Below, piece after piece: positions 1 to 5,879 of a stretch of DNA of 6,980 nt. Every line of letters starts with the position of its first letter. Position 1 is the first letter of the stretch. Made by a program: the position numbers and the translations under genes. The stretch is from Fimbriimonadia bacterium (GTDB taxonomy: Bacteria > Armatimonadota > Fimbriimonadia > Fimbriimonadales > Fimbriimonadaceae). The stretch spans positions 1 through 6,980 of the forward strand of contig JALGXY010000430.1 of NCBI GenBank assembly GCA_029824495.1. Direction: 5' to 3'. Below the pieces are notes generated by a model that was given only the letters and a program-made list of their open reading frames with translations, did no database searches and was not told where the DNA came from.

Positions 1-2980
1 GCTGCTCATCATCTCCAATCCAGCCTTCAATACTCGCTGAGAGGCTTGCCTGAATCTCGGGCTGCTCCAGAGTCCCGCGTGCGACGACGGTCATCTCGTC
101 TGCTCTGCCAATAAGACTCGGCGCAGAGGGGATGAACGCAGTGATCCAGTTGAGGTCGAAATTGGCAACAGACCCCTGAACATTGAGCTGGCCGTCAAGA
201 TCCATCCCGCCCGACCCGTTGAAGACGCCCGTCTCGCTGTCGGGGCTGTGCCAGGACGCAGCCTCGATCTCCCAAGCACCGGCATTTCGAGTACCGTTCA
301 ATTCAACGATTCCAGCCTCCCGGCCCCGCAGCGTCAGGCTGCTGAACTGCAGAAGGTCGACATCAATCGACGGATCATCCACTGAGCCAACCACCGAAAA
401 ATCGGCGTTGATTGCACCGTCTGCGCTGAGCAGAAGATCTTGAACATCGATCGGCAGAGCGGTCATCTGATCTTGAAGCAGCTCGATCGCTTCGGCGAAC
501 CCAAAGTTGAAGAATGTTGCGTGACTGTCGATGTTCTTGGCGTTCAGGTCGTAAGACAACCGATCGAGGAGAACGTATCGGTCGAGGCTGCCCAACTGGG
601 CAGAGCCTGAAACGACTCCATCTGAAAGATGGAAGTCATAGTTGCCGAAGCCGGCGTTTAACTGATTGATCAGGACATCGTTGAAGTCACCGCTCAAGTC
701 GGCAACGATGTTGTCGCGCTCGATCCGCACTTCGGCCTGACCATCAACAGCACCATCAAGATCGATTGCGTCTCCTTTTACGGGCATACGATCCAGCGGA
801 ATCCCTGCGGCTGAAAGCGAACCTCCTCCAGTGCCGGAAGAGAACGCGTAAACACCGGAACCGGTGATCAATCCTTCTCCCACAGAGGCATTGAAGTTCG
901 AGGTGCTGATCAGCTCGGAATCCGCTTCAAAATCGGCGCTGAACTGATCGATGACGACGCCTTGAGCGACGATGCCTCTGCCCTCAACCTGCCCTTCCGC
1001 AATCGGATTCGATACCGATCCGCTGAGCTGAATCTCCCGTGCTTCGACCTGTCCGCTGATCCCTGTCTCGACCCAGTCTGAAATCTCGATGCCCATCAGA
1101 GAGAAGAACCCGCTGACTTCATCGGTTTCAAACTCCCAGGCTGCGTTGCCGTCGAGCCTGCCAGAACCGAGCTGGGCCACAACTGAGTCAGCAGTCATCG
1201 CTTCGTTGTCGGCCCGGACGTCAATGAGAAGCTGAGGAACGACCAGGTCACCAGCCTGAAGTTCGTAGACTTCGATTCGACCCTGTGCAAGAGGCTCAAG
1301 CCATGTTCCTTGGACCGAAGCAGAGGCGTAAGCAGATCCGCTCATGCCCTCCACCACCGTGCTGATCGGAAGTCCGTTCAGTGTCGCTTCGAGATCGATC
1401 TGCTTTGTCTCAAGGTCGATCGTGCCGGTGCCTGCCACCAGTCCGTTTGGGCCGTCGGCAGAGAGCCTGTTCAGCTCAAACTGCGAGCCATTGAGGCTTC
1501 CCCGCAGACCGATCTGGTCAAACTTGAACGATCCGCCCGTGTAGCTGATGTCTGCTTGAGACTCGACAGAGAGGTCGACAATCGGCTCGTCGAGCGTTCC
1601 GGCCACAACCGCTTCGACATCAGCCATTCCAGCCACCTGAACATTCTCCAAGAACCCAACCCTTGACGCAGCTTCAGCAAGGTCAAGGTTGTCCGAGGAT
1701 AAGAACCCTTTCAGCTCGCCAGTCTGAGTGTTGATCGAGGCTGAACCAGAGACTCGCGTATCGAACAGATTAAGAAATTCGATGTGAATCGTGGCTGTGT
1801 CATCACCCCATTCAAGTTTCGCAGAGGCATCTTCAACACGATAGTCCGTCCAGGCAGTCTCCTCAGCAAAAATGTCGCCCTGGAACTGGATCGCTCCATT
1901 ATCGAACGCCATAACCCCATCTGCCGTCACTCCGGCTGCACCGAGATCTTCGGGGATCAGGGCCTGCATCTCAGGCCACAAAGCGGCTGAGTCGGTCACC
2001 TGCAGCGTCACTGATCCGGCAGCCTGCTGGCCATCAGCCAGTGAAGCGCCACCATCGAAGGTTGCCGTGAGGCCCGGTGCAGATCCTGTACCTTTAAACG
2101 AGACCTGCGACCCTCGGATCCCTAAACTGCCAGAAAAGTCGATCGGCGGGAGCTCTGCATCCCATTCAACATCTGTCCCGGAGATTCTGAGGTCACCCTC
2201 GACGATCGGCTCAGAATCCGGTTCAAGCGTCACCTGTGCCGCGCCGGTCAGCCGGAGACTGCCTGCAGTCAAGGCTTTTAAATCGAAGGACTCCGTTGGC
2301 ACCCATCGCTCGGTGATCGGCTTTAGGGTCATCAGGTCAATGTTGTCAAACTCGCCAGCCAGCCATAGACCCGACTCTTCGCCCACGTGTGCCTTGATCG
2401 GAATGTTCTTGAAATCCACCGAGGAGGCGACGCCTTTCATCGATAGGCCGCCCGAACCGCCGGCAGCCCGCAGCCCGCTTAGGGCCCCTGACCGAACAAG
2501 AGTCTGCTCTCCGGTTCGATCGATATAGGTGAGATTGAGCTGGCGGCACTCGACAGCCCATCTGCCATCTCCAGACCCCTCTGGATCGCTCAACTTTGAT
2601 AGAGCGAGATCGCCGTCTTCCAGCCGCTCGAGCACAAGGTCCGCCTCGTCGATCGTTAGGTTTGGAACACCACGAACGAGTTGACCTCTCAGCCGTATCG
2701 TCGAGAAGAACTCGACTCCGGCCGGGTCGGTGACCTTAAGATTGTGGAGTGTCAGTCGCCTTGTCTCAGGATCGAGAGCAAACGACGTGGCCGTAATAGT
2801 CACCACGCCTCCCGGGGTCCCGTGCCGCAGAATCACCGGCCTGCCAGGAGAGAGCAGAAAATTGATACACCGGAATAGATAGCTTCCGCCGATTGCACCG
2901 ATCAGAAGTATCGGTGCCAAGGCCGCGACCACTCTTGATGAGCTCAAGAGTGTTCGCCAGATCCAGTGAAGAGCCAGCAA
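1..2980 (-). CDS. TamB/AsmA-family envelope protein, N-terminal 993 codons (3' end off the left edge)
   Basis: This is one uninterrupted minus-strand frame of 993 codons, opened by the lipA stop codon and still open at the window edge. The N-terminus has a few basic residues followed by one hydrophobic segment (about residues 17-36, VVAALAPILLIGAIGG), which suggests an inner-membrane anchor with the rest in the periplasm. An AsmA-like start follows (about residues 58-100: VTITATSFALD, then RRLTLHNLKVTDPAG). The remainder is alternating short beta-type stretches rich in Gly, Asp, Ser and Ala, with only two cysteines (38 and 145). A G-[ST]-x3-P signature recurs roughly every 100 residues, as in TamB/AsmA repeating beta-groove proteins. 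Characterised members form long hydrophobic grooves that help move phospholipid between inner and outer membranes; that role here is inferred from the family. No ATG lies near the 5' end: TTG at 2980 keeps basic residues before the helix, while GTG at 2932 is the main alternative. The C-terminal DUF490-type domain, if present, lies outside the window, so TamB cannot be separated from other AsmA-like types. Confidence 0.78.
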   Translation of the reverse strand, partial: MLALHWIWRTLLSSSRVVAALAPILLIGAIGGSYLFRCINFLLSPGRPVILRHGTPGGVVTITATSFALDPETRRLTLHNLKVTDPAGVEFFSTIRLRGQLVRGVPNLTIDEADLVLERLEDGDLALSKLSDPEGSGDGRWAVECRQLNLTYIDRTGEQTLVRSGALSGLRAAGGSGGLSMKGVASSVDFKNIPIKAHVGEESGLWLAGEFDNIDLMTLKPITERWVPTESFDLKALTAGSLRLTGAAQVTLEPDSEPIVEGDLRISGTDVEWDAELPPIDFSGSLGIRGSQVSFKGTGSAPGLTATFDGGASLADGQQAAGSVTLQVTDSAALWPEMQALIPEDLGAAGVTADGVMAFDNGAIQFQGDIFAEETAWTDYRVEDASAKLEWGDDTATIHIEFLNLFDTRVSGSASINTQTGELKGFLSSDNLDLAEAASRVGFLENVQVAGMADVEAVVAGTLDEPIVDLSVESQADISYTGGSFKFDQIGLRGSLNGSQFELNRLSADGPNGLVAGTGTIDLETKQIDLEATLNGLPISTVVEGMSGSAYASASVQGTWLEPLAQGRIEVYELQAGDLVVPQLLIDVRADNEAMTADSVVAQLGSGRLDGNAAWEFETDEVSGFFSLMGIEISDWVETGISGQVEAREIQLSGSVSNPIAEGQVEGRGIVAQGVVIDQFSADFEADSELISTSNFNASVGEGLITGSGVYAFSSGTGGGSLSAAGIPLDRMPVKGDAIDLDGAVDGQAEVRIERDNIVADLSGDFNDVLINQLNAGFGNYDFHLSDGVVSGSAQLGSLDRYVLLDRLSYDLNAKNIDSHATFFNFGFAEAIELLQDQMTALPIDVQDLLLSADGAINADFSVVGSVDDPSIDVDLLQFSSLTLRGREAGIVELNGTRNAGAWEIEAASWHSPDSETGVFNGSGGMDLDGQLNVQGSVANFDLNWITAFIPSAPSLIGRADEMTVVARGTLEQPEIQASLSASIEGWIGDDEQ
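59..1600 (-). repeat. Protein-level repeats of about 100 residues marked by G-[ST]-x3-P in the TamB-like gene
   Basis: Five copies of a short signature are visible in the translated protein: GTLDEP (1583-1600, residues 461-466), GTWLEP (1292-1309, 558-563), GSVSNP (1004-1021, 654-659), GSVDDP (371-388, 865-870) and GTLEQP (59-76, 969-974). Spacings are 97, 96, 211 and 104 residues, so one copy seems to be missing in the long gap. A degenerate GAVDGQ at 737-754 (residues 743-748) may be that copy. Each signature is followed by an alternating polar/hydrophobic stretch typical of beta strands. The DNA itself is not repetitive, so these are old, diverged protein repeats. Confidence 0.6.
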
Positions 2981-3001
2981 AATTGATCCGGCTATCGCGG
3001 A

Positions 3002-3910
3002 TCAGGCCTGAGTTGCTGCAGCATCAGGCTGCTCCATCCGATCCAGCCGCTCCTTCATCACCTTTTCACTAAAGGCAATTGCATTGTACGAACTTCTGAC
3101 GAATGGGCCGCTGGCTACGAACGCAAAACCGAGATCTTCTCCGATTTTTTCGTATTCCTTGAAGATTTTGGGCTGGATGTACTCAACAACCGGAAGGTGC
3201 TTCATCGTCGGCCGCAGGTACTGGCCAATCGTGAGCGCATCGACGTCATTCTTCCGCAGATCCTTGAGCACTCGGATGACCTCTTCCTGGGTCTCGCCAA
3301 GTCCGAGCATCATGCCCGACTTGGTATAGATCGTCGGGTCGATCTCTTTGACCATCTTGAGAACCTGGAGTGAGCGCTCGTATTTGGCCTGAGGCCGCAC
3401 GATCGTGTGCAGTCGCTCGACAGTCTCCACGTTGTGATTGTAGATCTCGGGATGAGCATCACAGACATTGGTGATACAGGCTCGGTCGGCCTTGAAATCG
3501 GGCGTGAGAACCTCAACAATAACGTCCGGGAGTCTTCTGTGGATCGCTGCGATGGTCTTATTGAACTGATCTGAACCCTGATCCTTGAGGTCATCTCGGG
3601 TCACGCTGGTGACAACAATGTGCTTGAGGCCGAGCTTTTCGGTGGTTTCGGCAACGTTTTCTGGCTCGTCTGGATCGAGCTGTTCACCGCGGCCAACCTT
3701 GATCGCGCAGAAACCGCAAGAACGGGTGCATGTGTTGCCCAGAATCATGAATGTGGCGGTCTTTTTCGACCAGCATTCAGCAAGGTTGGGGCACCGTGCG
3801 GACTCACAGACAGTGTGCAGGTTTTTGCCCCGCATCATGCCCTCGACCTGTTTGATTGTGTCGGGGCGCGGAACTCGAATAGTGAGCCAGTCAGGGAGGC
3901 GCTGGGCCAT
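3002..3910 (-). CDS. lipA: Lipoyl synthase LipA
   Basis: This radical-SAM enzyme (EC 2.8.1.8) inserts two sulfur atoms at C6 and C8 of a protein-bound octanoyl group. The product is the lipoyl cofactor of pyruvate and 2-oxoglutarate dehydrogenases and of the glycine cleavage H protein. The 302-residue product has all family marks. The auxiliary cluster motif CX4CX5C is C35, C40, C46 (TVCESARCPNLAEC). The radical-SAM motif CX3CX2C is C61, C65, C68 (NTCTRSCGFC). The C-terminal RSSY motif at 272-275 supplies the serine ligand of the auxiliary cluster. Also present are TSVTRDDLKDQG (101-112), TPDFKAD (136-142), NHNVETV (158-164), KSGMMLGLGET (197-207) and QYLRP (230-234). Length is typical. ATG at 3910 is preferred over an upstream in-frame TTG at 3946, because MAQRLPDWL is a normal LipA start and the extra 12 residues have no family support. 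No clear Shine-Dalgarno sequence precedes it. No lipB is in the window. The TamB-like gene follows 21 nt downstream, suggesting one transcript. Confidence 0.97.
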   Translation of the reverse strand: MAQRLPDWLTIRVPRPDTIKQVEGMMRGKNLHTVCESARCPNLAECWSKKTATFMILGNTCTRSCGFCAIKVGRGEQLDPDEPENVAETTEKLGLKHIVVTSVTRDDLKDQGSDQFNKTIAAIHRRLPDVIVEVLTPDFKADRACITNVCDAHPEIYNHNVETVERLHTIVRPQAKYERSLQVLKMVKEIDPTIYTKSGMMLGLGETQEEVIRVLKDLRKNDVDALTIGQYLRPTMKHLPVVEYIQPKIFKEYEKIGEDLGFAFVASGPFVRSSYNAIAFSEKVMKERLDRMEQPDAAATQA

Positions 3911-3981
3911 CGGCAGGAGTCTAGCATAGGCGTCGAACCTGCCCAAGGTCTTGGGCCAGTGTTGGAATAGAATGGACGCGG
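3911..3981. promoter_or_regulatory. Divergent intergenic region between lipA and the redoxin-MFS pair
   Basis: These 71 nt are the only substantial non-coding gap in the window and must carry the 5' signals for both directions unless lipA is transcribed from elsewhere. Weak -10-like hexamers are visible: TAGAAT at 3968-3973 on the plus strand, and TATGCT at 3928-3923 on the minus strand. Neither has a convincing -35 element at normal spacing. The plus-strand -10 would leave a leader of only a few nucleotides. Neither flanking ATG has a clear Shine-Dalgarno sequence. Promoter function is inferred from the divergent layout rather than from strong consensus matches. Confidence 0.4.
3941..3956. 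promoter_or_regulatory. Perfect 7-bp inverted repeat, operator-like dyad
   Basis: GCCCAAG, then a 2-nt centre (GT), then CTTGGGC. Both arms match perfectly and the symmetry stops at the next base on each side. The dyad is 30 nt upstream of the lipA ATG and 25 nt upstream of the redoxin ATG. A 2-nt loop is too tight for a full hairpin, so a site for a dimeric DNA-binding protein is a more natural reading than a terminator. With arms this short, chance is not excluded. Confidence 0.35.
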
Positions 3982-4665
3982 ATGTCCAAACTGTGGTTTA
4001 TCACGGTTCCCGCCAGCCTCCTGATCGTGGGGGCCGGCATCTATGTCAGCAGGCTTCAGCCCCCGGCAATCAGCAATGCTCCCAATCTGCTGACCGAACC
4101 GCGCCATCCTGTAACAGATGAGATGGTTGAAGATGCTGAATCCCAGAGGCTCAAACCAGCCCCTGACTTCGAGCTGACCAATACTCACGGCGAAGCCGTC
4201 TCTCTGGACTCACTGCTCGAGCATGGGCCGGTGATCCTTGTCACCACCAAAGACGAGTGTCCCTGCAGCATCGAAGCTCAGCCATTTTTCAACGAACTCC
4301 ACAATCGGTTTTCAGATTCGGCCACCTTTGTCGGTGTGATCGACTCTGATCGCGATCAGGCTCTCTACTATCATAAGAGCCTCGGTTTTCCTTTCGATCT
4401 GCTGGCAGACCCTGAGATGAACACACTCAAGGCTTACAGCGCTCCGCAGTCTGTATACGTCTATTTCATCGATCAGGAGAAGCAGATCGCCAAGGTCTGG
4501 CCCGGCTACAATCGAGCGATGCTGATTGAGCTGAATGAGATGCTCGCCAGCCACGCAGGCGTTGAATCAAAGCCGATGGAGCTCACCATGGCTCCAACCG
4601 AGATGAGCTCGGGCTGCTTTTTCTTCAAAGAAGACAAATGGGTTGGATCGCCTGACGCCTCATGA
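3982..4665 (+). CDS. Membrane-anchored thioredoxin-fold (AhpC/TSA-type redoxin) protein with CPC motif
   Basis: The 227-residue product has one N-terminal hydrophobic segment (about 4-22) acting as a signal anchor or uncleaved signal, so the rest should face the periplasm. A redoxin domain follows from about residue 60. It opens with the typical APDFELTN (60-67) and a beta strand (PVILVTT, 83-89), then the candidate active site DECPCS with C93 and C95. A probable cis-proline lies in SAPQSVYVYFID (P155). A thiol redox role is inferred from the fold, and the exact substrate cannot be named. The active site is neither a thioredoxin CXXC nor the standard peroxiredoxin PxxxTxxC: two cysteines flank a proline. 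A C-terminal extension (about 195-227) lies beyond the fold and has M199, M203, M208 and C212, which might provide a resolving thiol or soft-metal ligands. ATG at 3982 is used because the hydrophobic segment starts right after it; no clear Shine-Dalgarno is visible. The stop codon overlaps the next start codon, so the two products are probably made together. Confidence 0.8.
   Translation: MSKLWFITVPASLLIVGAGIYVSRLQPPAISNAPNLLTEPRHPVTDEMVEDAESQRLKPAPDFELTNTHGEAVSLDSLLEHGPVILVTTKDECPCSIEAQPFFNELHNRFSDSATFVGVIDSDRDQALYYHKSLGFPFDLLADPEMNTLKAYSAPQSVYVYFIDQEKQIAKVWPGYNRAMLIELNEMLASHAGVESKPMELTMAPTEMSSGCFFFKEDKWVGSPDAS
4662..4665 (+). other. ATGA stop/start overlap coupling redoxin and MFS genes
   Basis: The MFS start ATG (4662-4664) shares bases with the redoxin stop TGA (4663-4665). 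No strong Shine-Dalgarno sequence precedes it, so re-initiation by ribosomes finishing the redoxin gene is the likely way the MFS protein is translated. This arrangement usually marks genes that need a fixed ratio or act together. Confidence 0.85.
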
Positions 4666-5879
4666 ATTCCGAGAAAGTCCGATCGATTCAGTGGCCGTTG
4701 TGGGCGGCCCTTTTCTTTGACCTGATCGGGTTTTCATTTATTCTCATCGATCTTCAGCTTCGTGCAGAAGACATCGGAAAGGCAGCCAATGTCGCCAGCG
4801 TTGGCTGGATCATCGGCCTGATTCTCGGCTCTACATTCGTGGTCCAGACGATCGCCTCTCCTCTTTGGGGGCGGCTTGGCGATCGGCTCGGCACAAAGAC
4901 GATCTTCATCGCCTGCACACTTCTTTCGGCATCCAGCATGGCGGTCTATGCCTTCGCTGATTCTTTCGTGCTTATGCTCGTCAGTCGGCTGATCGCAGGT
5001 TTTGGGTCCGCAAATGTCGCGGCGGCTCAGGCCGCCATCTCAACCCGATTTGGCGGAACTGATCGAACCGTCGCGCTTGGGAGGATTGGTGCAGCGATCA
5101 TGACCGGCCTGATCATCGGTCCGGTGCTGGGCGGCCCGCTCGCCAAACACTTTGATGGTATTCGGCCTGGTTTCGGCCAGGAGGTGCTAGGGCTGACAGG
5201 CTGTGGACTTTCGGTGCTGGGCGTCATTTTGGTTCTCATTTTCGCAGATATGCCAAAGGGAGAGCTGTCGCAAGACAAGTTCTCACTTGCCGGCGGATCC
5301 TTGCTGAAAGCGTTCCCTGCCGTGATCCCACTCATGACAGCCGCCAGCGTCGCCTGGTTCTCCCTGGCGATGCTTGAGGGCACGTTTGGTCGGCTGCTCA
5401 GAGTCATTCTCGGGCAGGAGAGTGTTCAGGCTGAATTCGGCTTTGTATTCGGTTTTGAGAGCGCGCTTGCGCTGGTCATCCAGGCGTTTCTGCTGAAGTG
5501 GATCTTGGATAAGCTCGGGGAGAAACGCGCGCTCGTCTTCTCCTACTTTGGGCTCGGACTCGGTCTGGCTGCATGGCCCTTCTCACCAAACTTTGCCTTT
5601 GTTTTTGTCCCGAGCCTACTTTTCGCAATCGGCACGGGAATCAGCAGTCCGGCCATCAACAGCGTCTGCAGCCGCGTGATTCCGGAAGACCGCCAAGGAG
5701 AGCTCTTTGGACTGATGCAGAGCGCCCGCGGAATCGGATTTGCGGTCGGCCCACTTATTGGCGGAATCCTCTTCGACGTTAAGCCAGGCCTGCCCTATTA
5801 CGTTGCAGCTGGCGTCTGCGTCATCAGCGGCCTGATGATCACAAGACAGAGGCTTCCGGACCCTCAGGAAAGCGTGTAA
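4662..5879 (+). CDS. Major facilitator superfamily transporter, DHA1/TetA-like exporter type
   Basis: The 405-residue product is a typical 12-helix permease driven by an ion gradient. Helices are estimated at about 12-32, 45-65, 79-98, 102-122, 138-160, 175-195, 218-240, 258-280, 288-306, 311-332, 350-371 and 377-394. MFS motif A lies in the loop between helices 2 and 3 (PLWGRLGDRLGTK, 67-79, with G70, D74, R75 and G77). A degenerate copy lies between helices 8 and 9 (LLKWILDKLGEKR, 277-289). Helix 4 has the motif B pattern RLIAGFGSAN (109-118), and helix 5 has GPVLGGPL (153-160), the antiporter-type motif C region. Helix 11 mirrors this with GFAVGPLIGG (359-368), after PEDRQGELFGLMQSARG (341-357). 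These features fit a drug or metabolite exporter of the DHA1 group. No residue identifies the substrate. Length is normal and no damage is visible. It is coupled to the redoxin gene by ATGA and overlaps priA tail-to-tail. Confidence 0.92.
   Translation: MNSEKVRSIQWPLWAALFFDLIGFSFILIDLQLRAEDIGKAANVASVGWIIGLILGSTFVVQTIASPLWGRLGDRLGTKTIFIACTLLSASSMAVYAFADSFVLMLVSRLIAGFGSANVAAAQAAISTRFGGTDRTVALGRIGAAIMTGLIIGPVLGGPLAKHFDGIRPGFGQEVLGLTGCGLSVLGVILVLIFADMPKGELSQDKFSLAGGSLLKAFPAVIPLMTAASVAWFSLAMLEGTFGRLLRVILGQESVQAEFGFVFGFESALALVIQAFLLKWILDKLGEKRALVFSYFGLGLGLAAWPFSPNFAFVFVPSLLFAIGTGISSPAINSVCSRVIPEDRQGELFGLMQSARGIGFAVGPLIGGILFDVKPGLPYYVAAGVCVISGLMITRQRLPDPQESV

Noticed and set aside
1310..1666. 118-codon plus-strand open frame
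   Set aside because: It is antisense to the TamB-like gene, has a mixed composition with no motif, and lacks a start context.
1872..2528. 218-codon open frame on the plus strand
   Set aside because: It is antisense to the TamB-like gene, whose minus-strand frame is open for 993 codons and shows a membrane anchor and family-type repeats. The plus-strand translation is rich in Ser, Pro and Arg with no recognisable domain.
1..2980. Possible pseudogene or non-coding stretch, because no long complete frame is enclosed in this region
   Set aside because: Codon-by-codon reading of the minus strand gives no stop from 2980 to the window edge. The gene is simply cut by the edge.
3911..3946. Extended lipA start at TTG 3946
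   Set aside because: The extra 12 residues have no family support and would put the start inside the dyad. MAQRLPDWL from ATG 3910 is a normal LipA N-terminus.
3620..3970. Plus-strand open frame of 116 codons, overlapping another of 114 codons at 3585-3929
   Set aside because: Both lie antisense to the N-terminal half of lipA, where the iron-sulfur cysteine motifs are intact. They are shadows of that gene.
3972..3974. An ATG ten bases before the redoxin start
   Set aside because: It is out of frame with the redoxin and gives a short product with no features. ATG at 3982 leads directly into the hydrophobic anchor.
3835..4188. Minus-strand open frame of 117 codons crossing the divergent gap
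   Set aside because: It is antisense to the start of the redoxin gene and out of frame with the lipA N-terminus. It has no domain, and its composition is that of a shadow.
5027..5407. 126-codon minus-strand open frame inside the MFS gene
   Set aside because: The plus frame encodes clear membrane helices and MFS motifs across the same bases. The antisense product is Ser/Pro-rich without features.
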